Shown piece after piece: positions 46,050 to 57,097 of a DNA stretch of 64,000 nt. Source of the DNA: Carpediemonas membranifera (lineage: Eukaryota; Fornicata); NCBI GenBank assembly GCA_019828565.1, contig JAHDYR010000066.1:434001-498000 (forward strand), written 5' to 3'. A program made the position numbers and the translations under genes. Position 1 is the first letter of the stretch. Each line of letters opens with the position of its first letter. The notes beneath the pieces were generated by a model. It did not search any database, had not been told where the DNA came from, and saw only the letters and a list, made by a program, of their open reading frames with translations.

Positions 46050-47885
46050 CTACACCAAACCGGCATATATGACGCGGTACCGGTCATGCTGGTCGATATG
46101 AACATCCCGTCGGCACAGATTGTTCTCGAGGAACGAAAGCCGCTGCAGCCCCATGCTAAAGGGGAACTTGCCGCAGTTGGATGTGATCTGGGCCAGGTCG
46201 ACCCCGCTCCGACTGAGTCTCGACTGGACCGACTCTACCCGACTCCCGTCCTGCCCCCGCTTGATGGCGGCCACGTACTCCTGGCGCCGGGCCATAGCAG
46301 CGTTGTAAACGGGCCGGTGGAGCTCCAACTCGGCTAGGATCATGGCGCGGGCGTGTTCAAGGACCTCGATTGGCCCATCGTGCGGGGTGAAACGGCAGTA
46401 GGACCATAGGGGACCGTAGCTGGGGTCCGCCAGCACGGCCAGCCGCTTGATGTCGGAGATATCGGCCCCAGGGCCATAGGTGGCGAGCTGCAGCCGCAGG
46501 AGCTCTATGAGGGGATCGCCAAACTGCCCAGTGAGGTCGACAGCGAGGTTCAGCATGCGGCGGGAGGCGGACACACTGAAGTTCGTGTTGAGCGGGTTGA
46601 GCGCAATGCGTGCGGCCTCGGTCCAGACTTCGCCGCTCTTTGGACATGCGGCCAGGGCCTTCTCGAGGACATCCTGTTGGGCTTCTTGCCCGTGGGCCTG
46701 GGTCAGGGAGATGATGCGTGCCCAGATCCTGCCCGTGGAGGGGGAGATCGCCACTGCCTTCGATGAGACCTCCAGCGCCGTCTCGATGTCGCCCATCATG
46801 CGGTATATGTCTATCGCCTCAACCCACACCGTCCACGAGGCCGCATAGTCGATGCAGCCCTGGTCCAGCAGGTCGGCGGCGTGCTCGACATCCCCCGCGA
46901 GTGCGGCCGACCTCGCCCTGTCCAGGATGATCGAGCAGGCAGCCCTTCCCTGCGACTCGCCCTCAGCCAGGTCTTGGAGTGCTGAGCAGGCTCGGGTAAG
47001 ACCCAGCGCGGCCTCTAGCCGAGACCCCGCGAGCCACACCTTCCATCGCTGGGAGGGGGGACATATTGGGAGGACCCGGACGAAGTGGGACCGCGCCATG
47101 ACAGGAAGACCCGCGTGGGCCAGCGCGCGGCCCGTCTCGAGTGTCATACGCCACATTGCATCCTCTGGGAGGTGCTGGTAGGCCTTGGTGACGTGCCGCA
47201 GGACGGTGTCGATGTGGAAGTTGTTGGTTCGCTGTCGGTGGTCCTCGATCGCGACGTCATACTTCTCTGGGTTGGACAGCTTGGAGAGGTACGTCAGCTC
47301 GTACAGTCGGACGGTCTCGAGCCACAACGGCGAGTACCGCGGACACAGTCGCAGGCCGCGCTCGCAGATGGCCAGGGCGCGCTGCACATTGCCGAACCGC
47401 ATCTCGACCTTGACGATCTCGAAGTACGCCGGGCCGAACTTCCTCATGACTTCGAGGACGTGCTCGTAGACCCTCCAGACGACATCGGGCCGCCCGTCCA
47501 AGTGCTCGATCATGGTGGCCTCAATGAGGATGCGCCAGCACTGGTCCACGGGCACGTCGGAGAGATTACCCACGAGTGAGCGGGCCATGTCGAACCGGTT
47601 GTGCTTCATGAGAAGCCGGATGGCGGGGAGATAGAGCTGCTCGGAGCGCGGGATGTAGCGAATGCCGCGGATCAGCTGCTTCACTGCAGCCTCGTCATCG
47701 CCCAGCTCCTCTGAGAGTTTTGCTCCTTCCACCCATGCGGCGACTTCACGAGGATTCGATGCTTGTGCCTGTGTATACAGCTCCTTCGCTGTCGCATAGT
47801 CGCCATCCTTCTTATGCAAATGTGCATCATTCAATCGCGATTCTTGCTTTCTTCTAGCGTTGTGGAAGCCTGACTTCTGAGGCAT
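46050..47885 (-). CDS. HAT/TPR-repeat protein, RNA-processing type
   Basis: A 611-residue protein of tandem half-a-TPR/TPR units from residue ~15 to ~520, e.g. GDYATAKELYTQAQASNPRE, DEAAVKQLIRGIRYIPRSEQ, NVQRALAICERGLRLCPRY and DIETALEVSSKAVAISPSTG. This spacing is typical of spliceosomal and ribosome-biogenesis scaffolds (Prp6-, Clf1-, Utp6-like). I cannot assign an orthologue. The C-terminal 90 residues (LQRLSFLENNLCRRD) look like a capping domain. ATTAAAC follows the stop. Confidence 0.8.
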   Translation of the reverse strand: MPQKSGFHNARRKQESRLNDAHLHKKDGDYATAKELYTQAQASNPREVAAWVEGAKLSEELGDDEAAVKQLIRGIRYIPRSEQLYLPAIRLLMKHNRFDMARSLVGNLSDVPVDQCWRILIEATMIEHLDGRPDVVWRVYEHVLEVMRKFGPAYFEIVKVEMRFGNVQRALAICERGLRLCPRYSPLWLETVRLYELTYLSKLSNPEKYDVAIEDHRQRTNNFHIDTVLRHVTKAYQHLPEDAMWRMTLETGRALAHAGLPVMARSHFVRVLPICPPSQRWKVWLAGSRLEAALGLTRACSALQDLAEGESQGRAACSIILDRARSAALAGDVEHAADLLDQGCIDYAASWTVWVEAIDIYRMMGDIETALEVSSKAVAISPSTGRIWARIISLTQAHGQEAQQDVLEKALAACPKSGEVWTEAARIALNPLNTNFSVSASRRMLNLAVDLTGQFGDPLIELLRLQLATYGPGADISDIKRLAVLADPSYGPLWSYCRFTPHDGPIEVLEHARAMILAELELHRPVYNAAMARRQEYVAAIKRGQDGSRVESVQSRLSRSGVDLAQITSNCGKFPFSMGLQRLSFLENNLCRRDVHIDQHDRYRVIYAGLV

Positions 47886-47984
47886 CCCAACATCTGAATT
47901 TTCGGGAAATTTTTAGGTGTGTGCTTTGGTCAATCTGGACCGTTGCTGTCGCCCCGGTCGCCCGAAGTCTGCCAGCATGCTTTA

Positions 47985-49965
47985 TTACATCCGCTTGGCC
48001 ACGTTCGCCAGGGCCAACTCGTGGGCCTCGAGGTACTTCTCCCCCACGACGTCCCAGCCGACGTTGAGGCTCGCCCGCTCCGTCTTGGACCGCAGCTCGA
48101 CCCTTTCGCGGCGGGACAGCTGCGTGTACTGGAAGAGGGTGTTGGCGATGCGCTGCACCGTCTGGTCTGCGGGGATGTACTCCCGGTCGACCACGTTCAC
48201 ACCAGTCCGGGTCGTCCGCCAGAAGTTCTCGTCCGCCGGGGTCGGCCGCTCTGCCTGCAGCTGCTCCTCAAGCCCCTCGATGAACCGGCCGAAGCCGGAG
48301 ACGTTGCTGGTGATGGAGACGACGCCCGCCTGCATGCACTCCGCGGGGGTGTAGCCGAACGGCTCGTAGTACGACGGGAAGCAGCCGACGTGGCAGCCGC
48401 GGACGAAGTCGGTGTAGTCCATCTTGAAGAGGGGCGACGCGCTCGACACGAACTCGGGGTGGAAGATGACCTTGACCCGGTCGCCGAACGAGTTGAACAG
48501 CCCCAGCTCCCGGATCTTGCACAGGATCGCGTCGTTCGAGTCGTCCACCAGCTGGTGCGTCACGACAGGCGGGAACTCGGACCGCTGCATCTGGGCCGCA
48601 AGTCGCCGCAGTTTAACGCCTTCCTTGGGGCTGATGAAGGCGCTGGTGTCGACCTCCCGGCCGCGGGTCATGGCCTCAGCGATCTGCCGGGACACGCTCT
48701 TTCCGATGGCCTCTGCTGTCTCGAGGATGTCCTGCTGCACCGACATCCCGCGGAGGGTGTCAACGTGGTAGTTTCTGGTCTTGGCCGGGAAGATGAGGAA
48801 GAAGAACACCGTGACGTCGCTGCCCTCCTGGATGAGGCGGCGGTTGAGCGCGGCGAGGGCCTCGAGGGTGACGTCGATGCCCTTGTTGATGAACTCGTAC
48901 CGGCCGGCGCTGAACATGTACACGACCTTGTCCGGGTCGACGTCCTTGAGGGCCCCCGAGAAGTGGCCCTGGATGAACTTGGTGATGTTGGTCTTGCTGT
49001 TCTGGTGCTCGATCTGAAGGTGGTGCAGCAGGCTGAGGTTCGTGGGCGGCAGGCCGTTGAGCGTGACCACGTCCGGCTTACGCCCCAGGATATGCTGGGC
49101 CTCGGTCGCCGTCACCTCGGACACGGTCGTAAACACGTCACACTCCCGGGCCGCGCTCTTCTCGACGGCGTGCTCCGTCCAGCAACCCCGGGTGCCGGCC
49201 TCTCGGTCGGCGTCGACGTACTGGATGGCGCGGTAGAAGTCCTGGTTGCCGGCACACAGGTAGCGGCCGACGACCGTGGCGTGAGTGGTGAAGCATGTGG
49301 CGTACGGCGGGCTGTACTTGGCGGGGTCGAGGCTGTGTGAGGCGCTGGGTGGGGGGTGCTTACCGCGTGTTCTCCTTGAGCAGCAGCAGACCGATTGCGC
49401 TGAGCCACTCGTGGAAGTGGACGACAATGTCGGGGGTGTTGGTGGGGGTGAAAACCTCCCGCCGGACGTAGTCCAGGAACTCGGCGACCATGCAGCCGAA
49501 CACAAAGGCATCCCACTGGAAGGCGTTGTGGTCCTTGAACTCGCCGAACCCCACGTTGAACCGCTCCCGCAGGATACGCCGATACCGGTCAATAGTCGGG
49601 GTGAACGCCGCTGGGTACATCAGGTCGAACAGCACCGCGCGGGGGTTGCCCTCCACCAGCCAGCGGCCGTAGTGGATGGTCACACCACGCTCACGCTGCA
49701 TCTTCTCTATGGCTGGGCCGAGTTGGGAGTACGGAAGGTCCTCGAATTCGAAGGCGGCGTCCTTGGGGATGTATGGGCCAAGAAGAACCATGTTGTCGCC
49801 GTAATTTTCGACGAAGAACGGCGTTTTCGACTTCAAAACAGTGTAGATACCGCCCACCTTGTGCGCTACCTCCAAACTGACGTCAAACAGGATCTGGGGA
49901 TCAGATCTCTCACTGTTCTCACTTCTTGTGGTGCCGCCTTCCGTGTTTCTGTTGTTTCGGACCAT
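47985..49965 (-). CDS. GYS: Glycogen synthase (GT3, animal/fungal type), 31-nt intron
   Basis: Adds glucose from UDP-glucose to growing glycogen. Exon 1 (49965-49364, start MVRNNRNTEG) covers the GT-B N-lobe: LEVAHKVGGIYTVLKSK with the UDP-glucose-binding KVGG, then VVHFHEWLSAIGLLL. The frame then stops at an intron 49363-49333. Exon 2 (49332-47985) resumes LDPAKYSPPYATCFTTHATVVGRYL and carries the C-lobe, including the FHPEF and PSYYEPFGYTPAECM motifs that hold the catalytic Glu. The spliced protein has 649 residues. It matches human GYS across its whole length, so the intron is secure. ATGs further upstream (50130) seem unneeded. ATAAAG follows the stop. Confidence 0.93.
49333..49363 (-). 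other. Intron in glycogen synthase (31 nt)
   Basis: GTAAGC donor, CTCACACAG acceptor, phase 2. Splicing yields KENTRLDPAKYSPPYATCF, continuous with known glycogen synthases. Confidence 0.92.
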
Positions 49966-50293
49966 GTTCGGTTTTTGGTTCTCTGGCGGGTCAAGTGGTC
50001 GTTGTTGACGAGCGACGACTGACACGACGACCGACGCGGACTGCCCGTCTCGCGAGCGACAGTTGTGGCTACCGGTGATGAGACTAATCATGGCCATCTC
50101 CGGCGTGGTGACCCGCTGGCTCCGTGTCACGACGCAGGCTGACTCGATGTGACTCGGGGGAAAGTTCGGCAGAAATTCCCGATAATTGAGCCAGAAGAGA
50201 CATACATGACTCAGACTCGAGACGGCCTGGGCATTTATGTGTCTGAACCGGGTCTACATGACTCACTGTAACTCATCGGAACAAACTCTCAGA
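49966..50293. other. Divergent intergenic region
   Basis: 328 bp between glycogen synthase (minus) and the AKTIP-like gene (plus). Open frame continues part-way from the synthase side, but without similarity. I see no defined motif. Confidence 0.45.
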
Positions 50294-50918
50294 ATGAAAC
50301 CTATCTCACTATTGTATGAGCTTGAGCGCCAGCTGTTTGTTCCCCACCGCCCGATTACCAAGCAAAATCCTCCCCCATAGCTCGCCTTCCGGGTTCGTAG
50401 TTGTGCCCGACAGGAACGACGTGTTGCGCTGGTTCGGTGTCATCTTTGTACGCTCAGGGCTGTACACCGGCGGAATATTCCACTTTACGATCGAGTACCC
50501 TGATGCATTCCCGTCTGAGCTGCCGCAGTTCCGGTTCCTCACCCCTCTGTATCATCCATTCGTCGCACCCGGTGACGGCTCCGTGGACATCTCTGGCGCC
50601 TTCGACACAAACGATGTGAAGATAACGGATGCCCTTGAGTATATTAAGGTTCTTTTCTGCCTCACCGACGAGATCCAGGCCGGCGATGTCCGAATCCTTA
50701 ACCCTGTTGCTTTCAAGCAGCTGCAGCAGGCCAAGTCACAGTTTGAGGAGGAGGCAAATCAGTGTGCGGCGACGGCTAGCAAGTCTCCGAATCATCCTGA
50801 GTCTGAGCTGAAGTTCAGCCGGCCGAACAAGGAGCACCGGGCACTGCACGACTTCATCCTGACCAAGGAGTGGACCGCGCGGGACTTCGACTGGGGCAAG
50901 TACTTCACCGCCAGCTGA
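50294..50918 (+). CDS. AKTIP/FTS-like ubiquitin E2 variant, 46-nt intron
   Basis: Joined 50294-50334 and 50381-50918 give 192 residues. Exon 1 (MKPISLLYELERQL) plus exon 2 (SPSGFVVVPDRNDVLRWFGVIFVRSGLYTGG) aligns well with AKTIP (FTS), which starts its UEV fold with YSLLAEFTLVV...FGVIFIRHGLYQDG. The E2 core ends near residue 130 and lacks a catalytic Cys, as in FTS. FTS works with Hook and FHIP proteins to couple cargo to dynein. The tail (SPNHPESELKFSRPNKE) resembles the C-terminal helix of AKTIP. An unspliced ATG at 50316 would lose the first helix. GATAAAC follows the stop. Confidence 0.85.
50335..50380 (+). other. Intron in AKTIP-like gene (46 nt)
   Basis: GTTTGT donor, CCCATAG acceptor, phase 2. 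Splicing rebuilds the first UEV helix and strand. Confidence 0.85.
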
Positions 50919-51108
50919 GAGGGCGGGTGAGCAGATGATAAACGCCGTGCCGAATGCTTTGGACGTGGGTGCAGTTTGGAGTGAATACAACGATTGCGAT
51001 GCAGGGAAGCGCATGCAGTGGGTTGACACGAGTCCGTGACCACCAGTCTCTGCTGGGGGAGGCGGTGCTCGAGATGCGAAAAAGGTGCAACAGAACGAAA
51101 ATTTCCAA

Positions 51109-52348
51109 ATGGCGGTAAACAACGGCCGCAGCCCTTCAAGCTCCAGTAAGCCGGCGGTGAAGGACCGTGGACGGGCCAATGTGCCATTACACGCCTCAAC
51201 TCTTCGAGAAGAAGTGGAAACGAGACAAATGACCAGGGGAAAGGCGCGGTCGCCCGAAGTACGCGGCCTCCGAGAACCTCCCAAGCGCTCAAAGCTTAGC
51301 AGAGCTGTGAACCGACTCTTACAGGCGCGCCATCTGACTGGGATCCGGGACCAGATGTTGTTCCGCCTCGAGGTGCGTGAGACCCGCCCCACCCGTTACA
51401 CAGCAGCGTGAGACCTCTCAGATCAAGAGGAACTACCTCCAGGTGCAAACGAAGTATCTGGAGAGCGAGGCGCTGGCCATCATTAACAATGGGGAGTCGA
51501 TTATCTCGGCCCTGAAGGAGCTCGAGACCTCTTTCCAAAGCATGATCGATGACGTCCGGAACGACCGCGTCGTAGTGCCCCCCAAAAAGGAGGCACGTCG
51601 CATCGACTATAGCGAGCTCCCGACCGTCACGGACCTCGCTGAGCGACTCGACGCCAGCGACGTCGCCATCCTGACCTCCGCTGGCATCATTGACGGCGAT
51701 GGGATTATCAGACAGGCGGTGCCGGCGTCTGCATCCCGGGTGGAGGACCTGACCAAGCTCAACCTGTGTCTGCAGGCCATCCTCGAGCAGGAGCGGTACG
51801 GGTCCGAGCAGCTCTCGGCCCACTACCTGCGGGAGGAAATCAGGAAGGAGGAGCGGCTCGCAGTGAAGCTAGCCAACGACATCCAGGCGATGAAGAACGT
51901 CCTGCTCGACACACCGACGAGCCCCCGACGCGGCTCATCCCGGCCCTGCACCAGTGTGCTGCAGGATATCCGGCCGGTCGACTCACACGGACTGCAGCTG
52001 GAGGCCCTGGTCGAGGTTACCGAGGACTCGGCCCCCGTGCCCCCGCTGGACCTGCTGCCGCCCATGTCGACCCTGCCGACCATGCCGCTCATCCCGACGC
52101 CGCTCATCACCGCCCGGTCCATGATCGAGTCACCCCGCATGGTCCGGGCCAACACGGTCGCAGCAACGAGGCCGCGGAGAGGTAGTGGCCCGAAGACATC
52201 CACTCTCAAGCGGCGGACTCCGTGGGCCGGCGTGGGGTCGCCCACCATCCCCCCGTCGCGGGGCCGGGATACACCGGACCTGAGTCTGTTCGGGTCGCCG
52301 GTCGGGTCTCCCATCGATGACAGGCCAAGGACTGGCTTTATACATTAG
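51109..52348 (+). CDS. Hypothetical coiled-coil protein, 31-nt intron
   Basis: Join 51109-51372 with 51404-52348 for 402 residues. Exon 1 encodes a basic, Ser-rich N-terminus (MAVNNGRSPSSSSKPAVKD) ending LFRLE; exon 2 resumes QRETSQIKRNYLQVQTKYL. A helical/coiled-coil core spans ~80-240, then a Pro/Ser/Thr-rich tail with several (S/T)P sites. I recognise no family. The intron restores a single frame from an ATG, which is the main evidence that exon 1 belongs. The phospho-site-rich tail suggests cell-cycle or cytoskeletal regulation, but that is a guess. Confidence 0.72.
51373..51403 (+). other. Intron in coiled-coil gene (31 nt)
   Basis: GTGCGT donor, GTTACACAG acceptor, phase 0. Acceptor motif matches the CACACAG class seen nearby. 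Confidence 0.8.
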
Positions 52349-52459
52349 CAGCTGTGATAATACTGACGTGATCATGTAAACTGGCATGTTTGTGGTGTTG
52401 TATCTTCCTGTCTGGGGCCATGGTTGCTGTTGATGCGCAAATCTGACAAAACTATAACG

Positions 52460-53734
52460 ATGCCTGGTACGCGCTTGGCTACCTTCGTACTACTTTCCTT
52501 ACTATTTATCAGCGCCTATTGCACTGAATATTACCTAGACACTGGTGTTCCTATCATGGATGGCACCATGGCTGCACAAATCATCCAAGACCAGGACCTC
52601 ATGGAGGAGGACTTTCTAGCAGTCTTCGTGAAGGATGACTGCAAGACTTGCAAGTCAGAGTACTTCCTTGCAGGCCTGAAGACAGTGTCCGAGCAGATCT
52701 CCCGCATGCAGGTGGTGAACTGCACTGCCGTCCCCGACTTCTGCGCGTTCATGGAGGTTCTCGGCTATCCTGCCGTGCGCACACTCCGCCCTACCGGCAT
52801 CCACTCGACCTACCACGGTCCGTTTGAGCCTGCCAGGGTCGTCAGCTTCGCCCGCTCTTTGGTCAGCCCCATCCGGGCCGCCAATGTCGTCACGTCGCAC
52901 CACGCCCGGCTGCATATCATCCCAACGGACAAGGTGACCGTGCACATTGACTATCTTACCGACATGGCGACGGCTCTCTTCGACACCGTGCCCGTTACCT
53001 GTGACGGCCCCCTCGACGCCTTCATCGGCCACCTCATCTTCAAGCGGGACGACGGCGCTGAGGTCGACCTGATGCCATTCGATGGCGAGCCATTGCATGG
53101 AGATAACGTTGCAACCCGCCGCCTGCTCGAAGACAGTGACCTGCTCGCCATGCCCTCGTGCAATGACTTTGCCGTGTGCTCAGAGGTCATCACCACGTTC
53201 GCACGGCGCCACTCCCGCCCGCCCCTGACCCGCATCTCGACCCGGCGCATCTCTGCGTCGCCCTTGTTCGACCCGCACACAACCCCTGCCGTCTGCGTCC
53301 TCATCACTGCAGCCAAGCCCAACGTCGTCAACGGCGACACCACTGACCTCTCAGGCCATGACAGGCTCGAAGTTGACGTTATGACTGCGGTCGAGTTGGC
53401 AGCCCGCGACACATACCATCTCGTGCCGTTCGTGGCGATCTCCGGCATCGATCAGCCGTACTTCGCCTCATTCTGCGAGGCCAAGGCATCTGCGATGTGC
53501 GACGCATACACCCGGCGAGCCAACGCGGCCCGTGTGAAGTACGGCGTGGGGCGGGACAGCAGGCCCCAGCTGCCCTGCGTCATGTGCTACAGGGTGAATG
53601 ACGTGCAGGCGCCTCAGCAGCAGGTTGAGGTGACGGCCGCAGAGCCCAGCAGAGGCGCGATCCTTCTTCTGAAGGGAAGCTCCCACGTCCGTGAGGAGGT
53701 CGTGAGTGCCGTCCACGCCTTCACCCAGAGGTGA
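52460..53734 (+). CDS. Secreted/ER thioredoxin-fold protein (PDI-like)
   Basis: From the ATG at 52460 (MPGTRLATFVLLSLLFIS) the protein is 424 residues with a cleavable signal peptide ending near residue 20. Residues ~25-135 form a thioredoxin fold: LAVFVKDDCKTCKSEYFLAG has a CxxC pair (CKTC) and GYPAVRTL supplies the cis-Pro. The rest (~140-424) shows weak repeat of the same fold with paired cysteines but no second CxxC active site. No KDEL-type retention signal is seen (ends FTQR), so it may be secreted or retained otherwise. Probable disulfide oxidoreductase or chaperone. GTAAAT follows the stop. Confidence 0.75.
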   Translation: MPGTRLATFVLLSLLFISAYCTEYYLDTGVPIMDGTMAAQIIQDQDLMEEDFLAVFVKDDCKTCKSEYFLAGLKTVSEQISRMQVVNCTAVPDFCAFMEVLGYPAVRTLRPTGIHSTYHGPFEPARVVSFARSLVSPIRAANVVTSHHARLHIIPTDKVTVHIDYLTDMATALFDTVPVTCDGPLDAFIGHLIFKRDDGAEVDLMPFDGEPLHGDNVATRRLLEDSDLLAMPSCNDFAVCSEVITTFARRHSRPPLTRISTRRISASPLFDPHTTPAVCVLITAAKPNVVNGDTTDLSGHDRLEVDVMTAVELAARDTYHLVPFVAISGIDQPYFASFCEAKASAMCDAYTRRANAARVKYGVGRDSRPQLPCVMCYRVNDVQAPQQQVEVTAAEPSRGAILLLKGSSHVREEVVSAVHAFTQR

Positions 53735-54023
53735 GTGGTTTTGTGTAAATAGTGGCATCGCAGAATCAGGAGAGCGGAATATGATGGTCTAGGCGTAGCC
53801 GATGTTTTCTTTACGTGTTACATGAGGGCAAATATTTGCTGACGGAAAGAAAGCAAGAGAGAAAGCAAGTTCACATCATTGAAAATGGTGTAGGTGACAT
53901 GTACATGCGTTATTTCATCGTTTCTTGCATCATTCAGTTCGAAATGACAGCTCAAATGCCAGCTTTTCGAAGATTTGTTTGAAGTTCGCTTACGAACCTA
54001 CGATGAAGGCCTGAACTTCACTA

Positions 54024-54524
54024 ATGTCCGACTTACCACCATCGTCCGGACGTGCATCAGCAAAACAGCCACGAACGAGGAAGCGCGAAGGACTTGAGGA
54101 CAGCACGAGGAAGATTCTCGAGCTCCTTATGCAGAACGGAGAGATGACGTTCAAGGACATCCACGACACGCTCGATCTCGACTATCGGAGGGCGTACGAC
54201 ATTCTCAACGTGCTCCTGACCACGCCGCTTGTCCAAAAGCAGGGTAAGAAGAGGGATAACAAGCTTCCCTACATGTTTGGGGACGGTAAGCCGGTTCCAG
54301 TCAGCGTGGACGTCTTTTCGCTGCTATCCGACCTCGAGGAGCAGCAGCGAGCGATCATGATTCTCACGATGCGGATCCGTAAGCTTCAGGAGCTGAAGGA
54401 GTCAGGGGCCCTCGTCAACAAGGAGGCCGCCACCGCTGCAATCATAGCTGCCGAGAGCGGCCAGGCCGAGGAGATCGACGAAGCATGGGGGCTGGCGCTG
54501 AAGTCCGACGACGCGCAGAGCTAG
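54024..54524 (+). CDS. E2F/DP-like winged-helix protein
   Basis: A 166-residue protein. A basic N-terminus (KQPRTRKREGLED) leads into a winged helix (about 24-90) whose recognition helix DYRRAYDILNVLLTTPLV matches the RRxYDI/AxNVL signature of E2F and DP. A coiled coil (about 98-125) could allow dimerisation. No marked box, transactivation or RB-binding domain is visible. It could be a minimal E2F/DP controlling S-phase genes. TFIIE-like winged helices are an alternative, but the RRxYDI motif favours E2F/DP. Confidence 0.7.
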   Translation: MSDLPPSSGRASAKQPRTRKREGLEDSTRKILELLMQNGEMTFKDIHDTLDLDYRRAYDILNVLLTTPLVQKQGKKRDNKLPYMFGDGKPVPVSVDVFSLLSDLEEQQRAIMILTMRIRKLQELKESGALVNKEAATAAIIAAESGQAEEIDEAWGLALKSDDAQS

Positions 54525-54981
54525 CCTCATCGGGTGGCGCTACCAAATGCCGACCAATGGGACCAGGTAAATAGTACACGGGGGCTGCTTTGGACCACTG
54601 AACTAGAGCTAGGGCGAGCCTGGCAGTGGGAGCCACTTTGCCGGAAACTTGTTTAAACCACAGTTTTTGTCAGCAGATCAATCCGAGCAGTCAAACAGGT
54701 AAGGCCGAATGGACCACTTTATAGTATCTGGCAGACAGTTATGGGGTTCTTTCCGACTTTTTCCATCCGGCACTCGCCCTACTGGCCTGGCAGAGCCAAC
54801 CAGTGGCCACACGATAATTTCAGATCCAATGTGACAAAGCCCACGGACATCACTCCGTGCATGCGTCTACTGACCAGTCTGGGGTTCATGTGCGTGTCCC
54901 GGGCGATGTATTGACTTCACAGGAAAAGTCAAGGCTAGTCGTCGCGCTCATCTCCAAACTCTCACCGAAAGCACGTTTTCA
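54525..54981. other. Intergenic region upstream of SCS alpha
   Basis: 457 bp. The E2F-like 3' end (GTAAAT near 54570) and the SCS-alpha promoter must be here. Twice a TGGACCACT motif occurs (about 54590 and 54713). No gene is seen. Confidence 0.5.
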
Positions 54982-55890
54982 ATGTCGGAGCTCGCCAAGC
55001 CCTTCGTATTTATCAACAGAGACACCAAGGTCCTGTTTCAAGGTTTCACTGGCAAGCAGGGAACGTTCCACGCCCAGAAGTGCATGGAGTACGGCACAAA
55101 TGTCGTAGGTGGCATTTCCCCCAAGAAGGCTGGCCAGCAGCACCTTGGCAAGCCCGTTTTCGGCAACGTTGCTGATGCTGTGAAGGAGACCGGCGCCAAC
55201 GCCTCAGTCATCTTCGTTCCTCCCTCCGGTGGTGCCGCTGCCATCGAGGAGGCCGTCCACGCTGGCGTTGAGCTGATTGTCTGCATCACCGAGGGCATCC
55301 CCCAGCAGGACATGGTCCGCGTCAAGAAGCTTCTTGATTCCCAGACGACCTCCCGCCTTCTCGGCCCCAACACCCCCGGCCTCTGCAAGCCCGGCGAATG
55401 CAAGATTGGCATCATGCCCGGCCAGATCCACAAGCCCGGCTGCATCGGTGTCGTGTCCAAGTCCGGCACCCTCACATACGAGGCCGTGAACCGCACCTCC
55501 AACGCCGGCCTCGGCCAGTCCACTGTCGTCGGCATCGGTGGCGATCCCTTCAACGGTACCACCTTCATTGACGTGCTCGAGAGGTTCAAGCACGACCCCC
55601 AGACCCAGGGTGTCGTCCTCATCGGCGAGATCGGTGGCCCCATGGAGGAGGAGGCCGCTGCCTGGATCAAGAAGAACATGCAGGACAAGCCCGTCGTGTC
55701 CTTCATCGCCGGCTCTGCTGCTCCCCCGGGCCGCCGTATGGGTCACGCTGGTGCCATCACCAACGGCTCTGCTGGCTCTGCCGAGTCCAAGTTCGCTGCT
55801 CTCAAGGCTGCCGGTGTCTATACCACCCCCAACCCCACCGAGATCGGTCCCCTCATGATGAAGGCCATGAAGGACTTCGGCAAGTTCTAA
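54982..55890 (+). CDS. SCSa: Succinyl-CoA synthetase alpha subunit
   Basis: A 302-residue protein, full length. Converts succinyl-CoA to succinate with substrate-level phosphorylation, with a beta subunit elsewhere. Seen: [18 protein letters not shown] (CoA site), [41 protein letters not shown], and the phospho-His motif GHAGAI with His255 (codon 55744-55746). Only about 14 residues precede the CoA-binding core, so there is no obvious long transit peptide. In metamonads this enzyme sits in hydrogenosome-like organelles or the cytosol; location here is open. Codon use is strongly C-ending, as in RPS5 and unlike most neighbours, indicating high expression. Confidence 0.96.
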   Translation: MSELAKPFVFINRDTKVLFQGFTGKQGTFHAQKCMEYGTNVVGGISPKKAGQQHLGKPVFGNVADAVKETGANASVIFVPPSGGAAAIEEAVHAGVELIVCITEGIPQQDMVRVKKLLDSQTTSRLLGPNTPGLCKPGECKIGIMPGQIHKPGCIGVVSKSGTLTYEAVNRTSNAGLGQSTVVGIGGDPFNGTTFIDVLERFKHDPQTQGVVLIGEIGGPMEEEAAAWIKKNMQDKPVVSFIAGSAAPPGRRMGHAGAITNGSAGSAESKFAALKAAGVYTTPNPTEIGPLMMKAMKDFGKF

Positions 55891-55953
55891 ATGACCATAA
55901 AGTGCGATGTTTAGACGACTGAGGTTCAGGAATAGCGGAGCTGGGCACTGGCC

Positions 55954-56966
55954 ATGTTCGTCCCGGTCACGGCCTTCGTCACATGTCTCCAGCCCAGGCC
56001 GGGTCGCAGCTTTGTCAAGAGGAGAGCTGGCTGCAAAGTGATGCCCTCGAAACACCGAGATCTCATCCACGGCCTTAAAGCCATCTGTTCTAACAAGGAT
56101 ACTCGCAAGGTACTCCTCTTTCTTGTTCTCAACCTCTTGTTCATGTTCGTGGAGCTCTTTTTCGGTCTTCTCCGCGGCTCCTTGAGTTTGTTGCCTCCTA
56201 CCCCTTTCATTGTAACACAGGTCTTGTTTCTGACGCGTTTCACATGTTCTTCGACTGCACCTCCCTCTTCCTCTCGATGATGGCGATGTTCATGTCGTCC
56301 AAACCCCCAAACGCCCGCTTCTCTTACGGTTTCGGTCGCATTGAGGTCCTAGCTGCATACGGAAACAGCCTTTTTCTCGTGTGCGTCGCCTCGATGCTTG
56401 TCGTGAAGGCCGTCGCCCGACTCCTCCAGCCCGTGGCCGTCAGTACCGATCAGCTCCTCCTCGTCGCCGTACTGGGGCTGCTCGTCAACCTCCTCGGCTT
56501 AGTGATGATCGATGCGGACGAGACTGACACCGAGTCTCGCAAGGCCAACATCCGCGGCATCTTCCTCCACGTCCTGGCCGATTCCCTCGGGTCTGTCGGA
56601 GTCATCGCCAGCTGCATCCTCATCCGGTGGCGGAACTGGGTGTGGACCGACCCGGTGGCGTCCCTCGCCATCGCCGGCCTGCTCTCCCACGCCGTCCTGC
56701 CCCTTCTGCGGTCATCGTACCACGTGCTGTCGCTCCACACACCAGGCGGGGCGTCTCGTTCGTTTCGCCAGCAGCTGGACTCACTCCCCTTCACCGTGCC
56801 TGGGGTGCATACGGTCGTGGCCGCGCAGATCTGGCCCATGGAGGCTGGCGACGCCGTGGGCTGGGTGAGGCTCAGGGGGGCGGGGCCCGACGTCATGTAC
56901 GCCGTGAAGGAGGAGCTGGCGTCGTCGGTCAGAGAAGACAGGATCATCGTGGAGGTGGCGACATGA
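55954..56966 (+). CDS. Zinc transporter, CDF/ZnT5-7-like, 35-nt intron
   Basis: Exons 55954-56185 and 56221-56966 join to 325 residues (296 from Met30, at 56041). The join gives LLRGSLSLVSDAFHMFFDCTSLFLS, the TM1-TM2 hallmark of ZnT5/7-type exchangers, with the His/Asp zinc site HMFFD. TM5 has the matching HVLAD. Six TM segments plus a short C-terminal alpha/beta domain (VPGVHTVVAAQIWP) complete the fold. These proteins export Zn2+ from the cytosol into the secretory pathway in exchange for protons. The His-rich loop between TM4 and TM5 is short here. Intron support is strong. Confidence 0.92.
56186..56220 (+). other. Intron in ZnT gene (35 nt)
   Basis: GTTTGT donor, TTGTAACACAG acceptor, phase 1. 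Splicing restores SLSLVSDAFHMFFD. Confidence 0.93.
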
Positions 56967-57097
56967 GGCGGGGCGATGATAGATTGAACTAAGCCGTCCT
57001 AATAGATAAATGACAGACGAGGTGCTGAGTGTGGGGGCGGTCGGATGTCCCAGATCCGGCAACTGCGAGTTAAACCGCGAAGCAGAACGCGCGGTGA

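Noticed and set aside
47919-49340. 473-codon plus-strand frame opposite glycogen synthase
   Set aside because: Antisense shadow; the minus strand matches glycogen synthase throughout.
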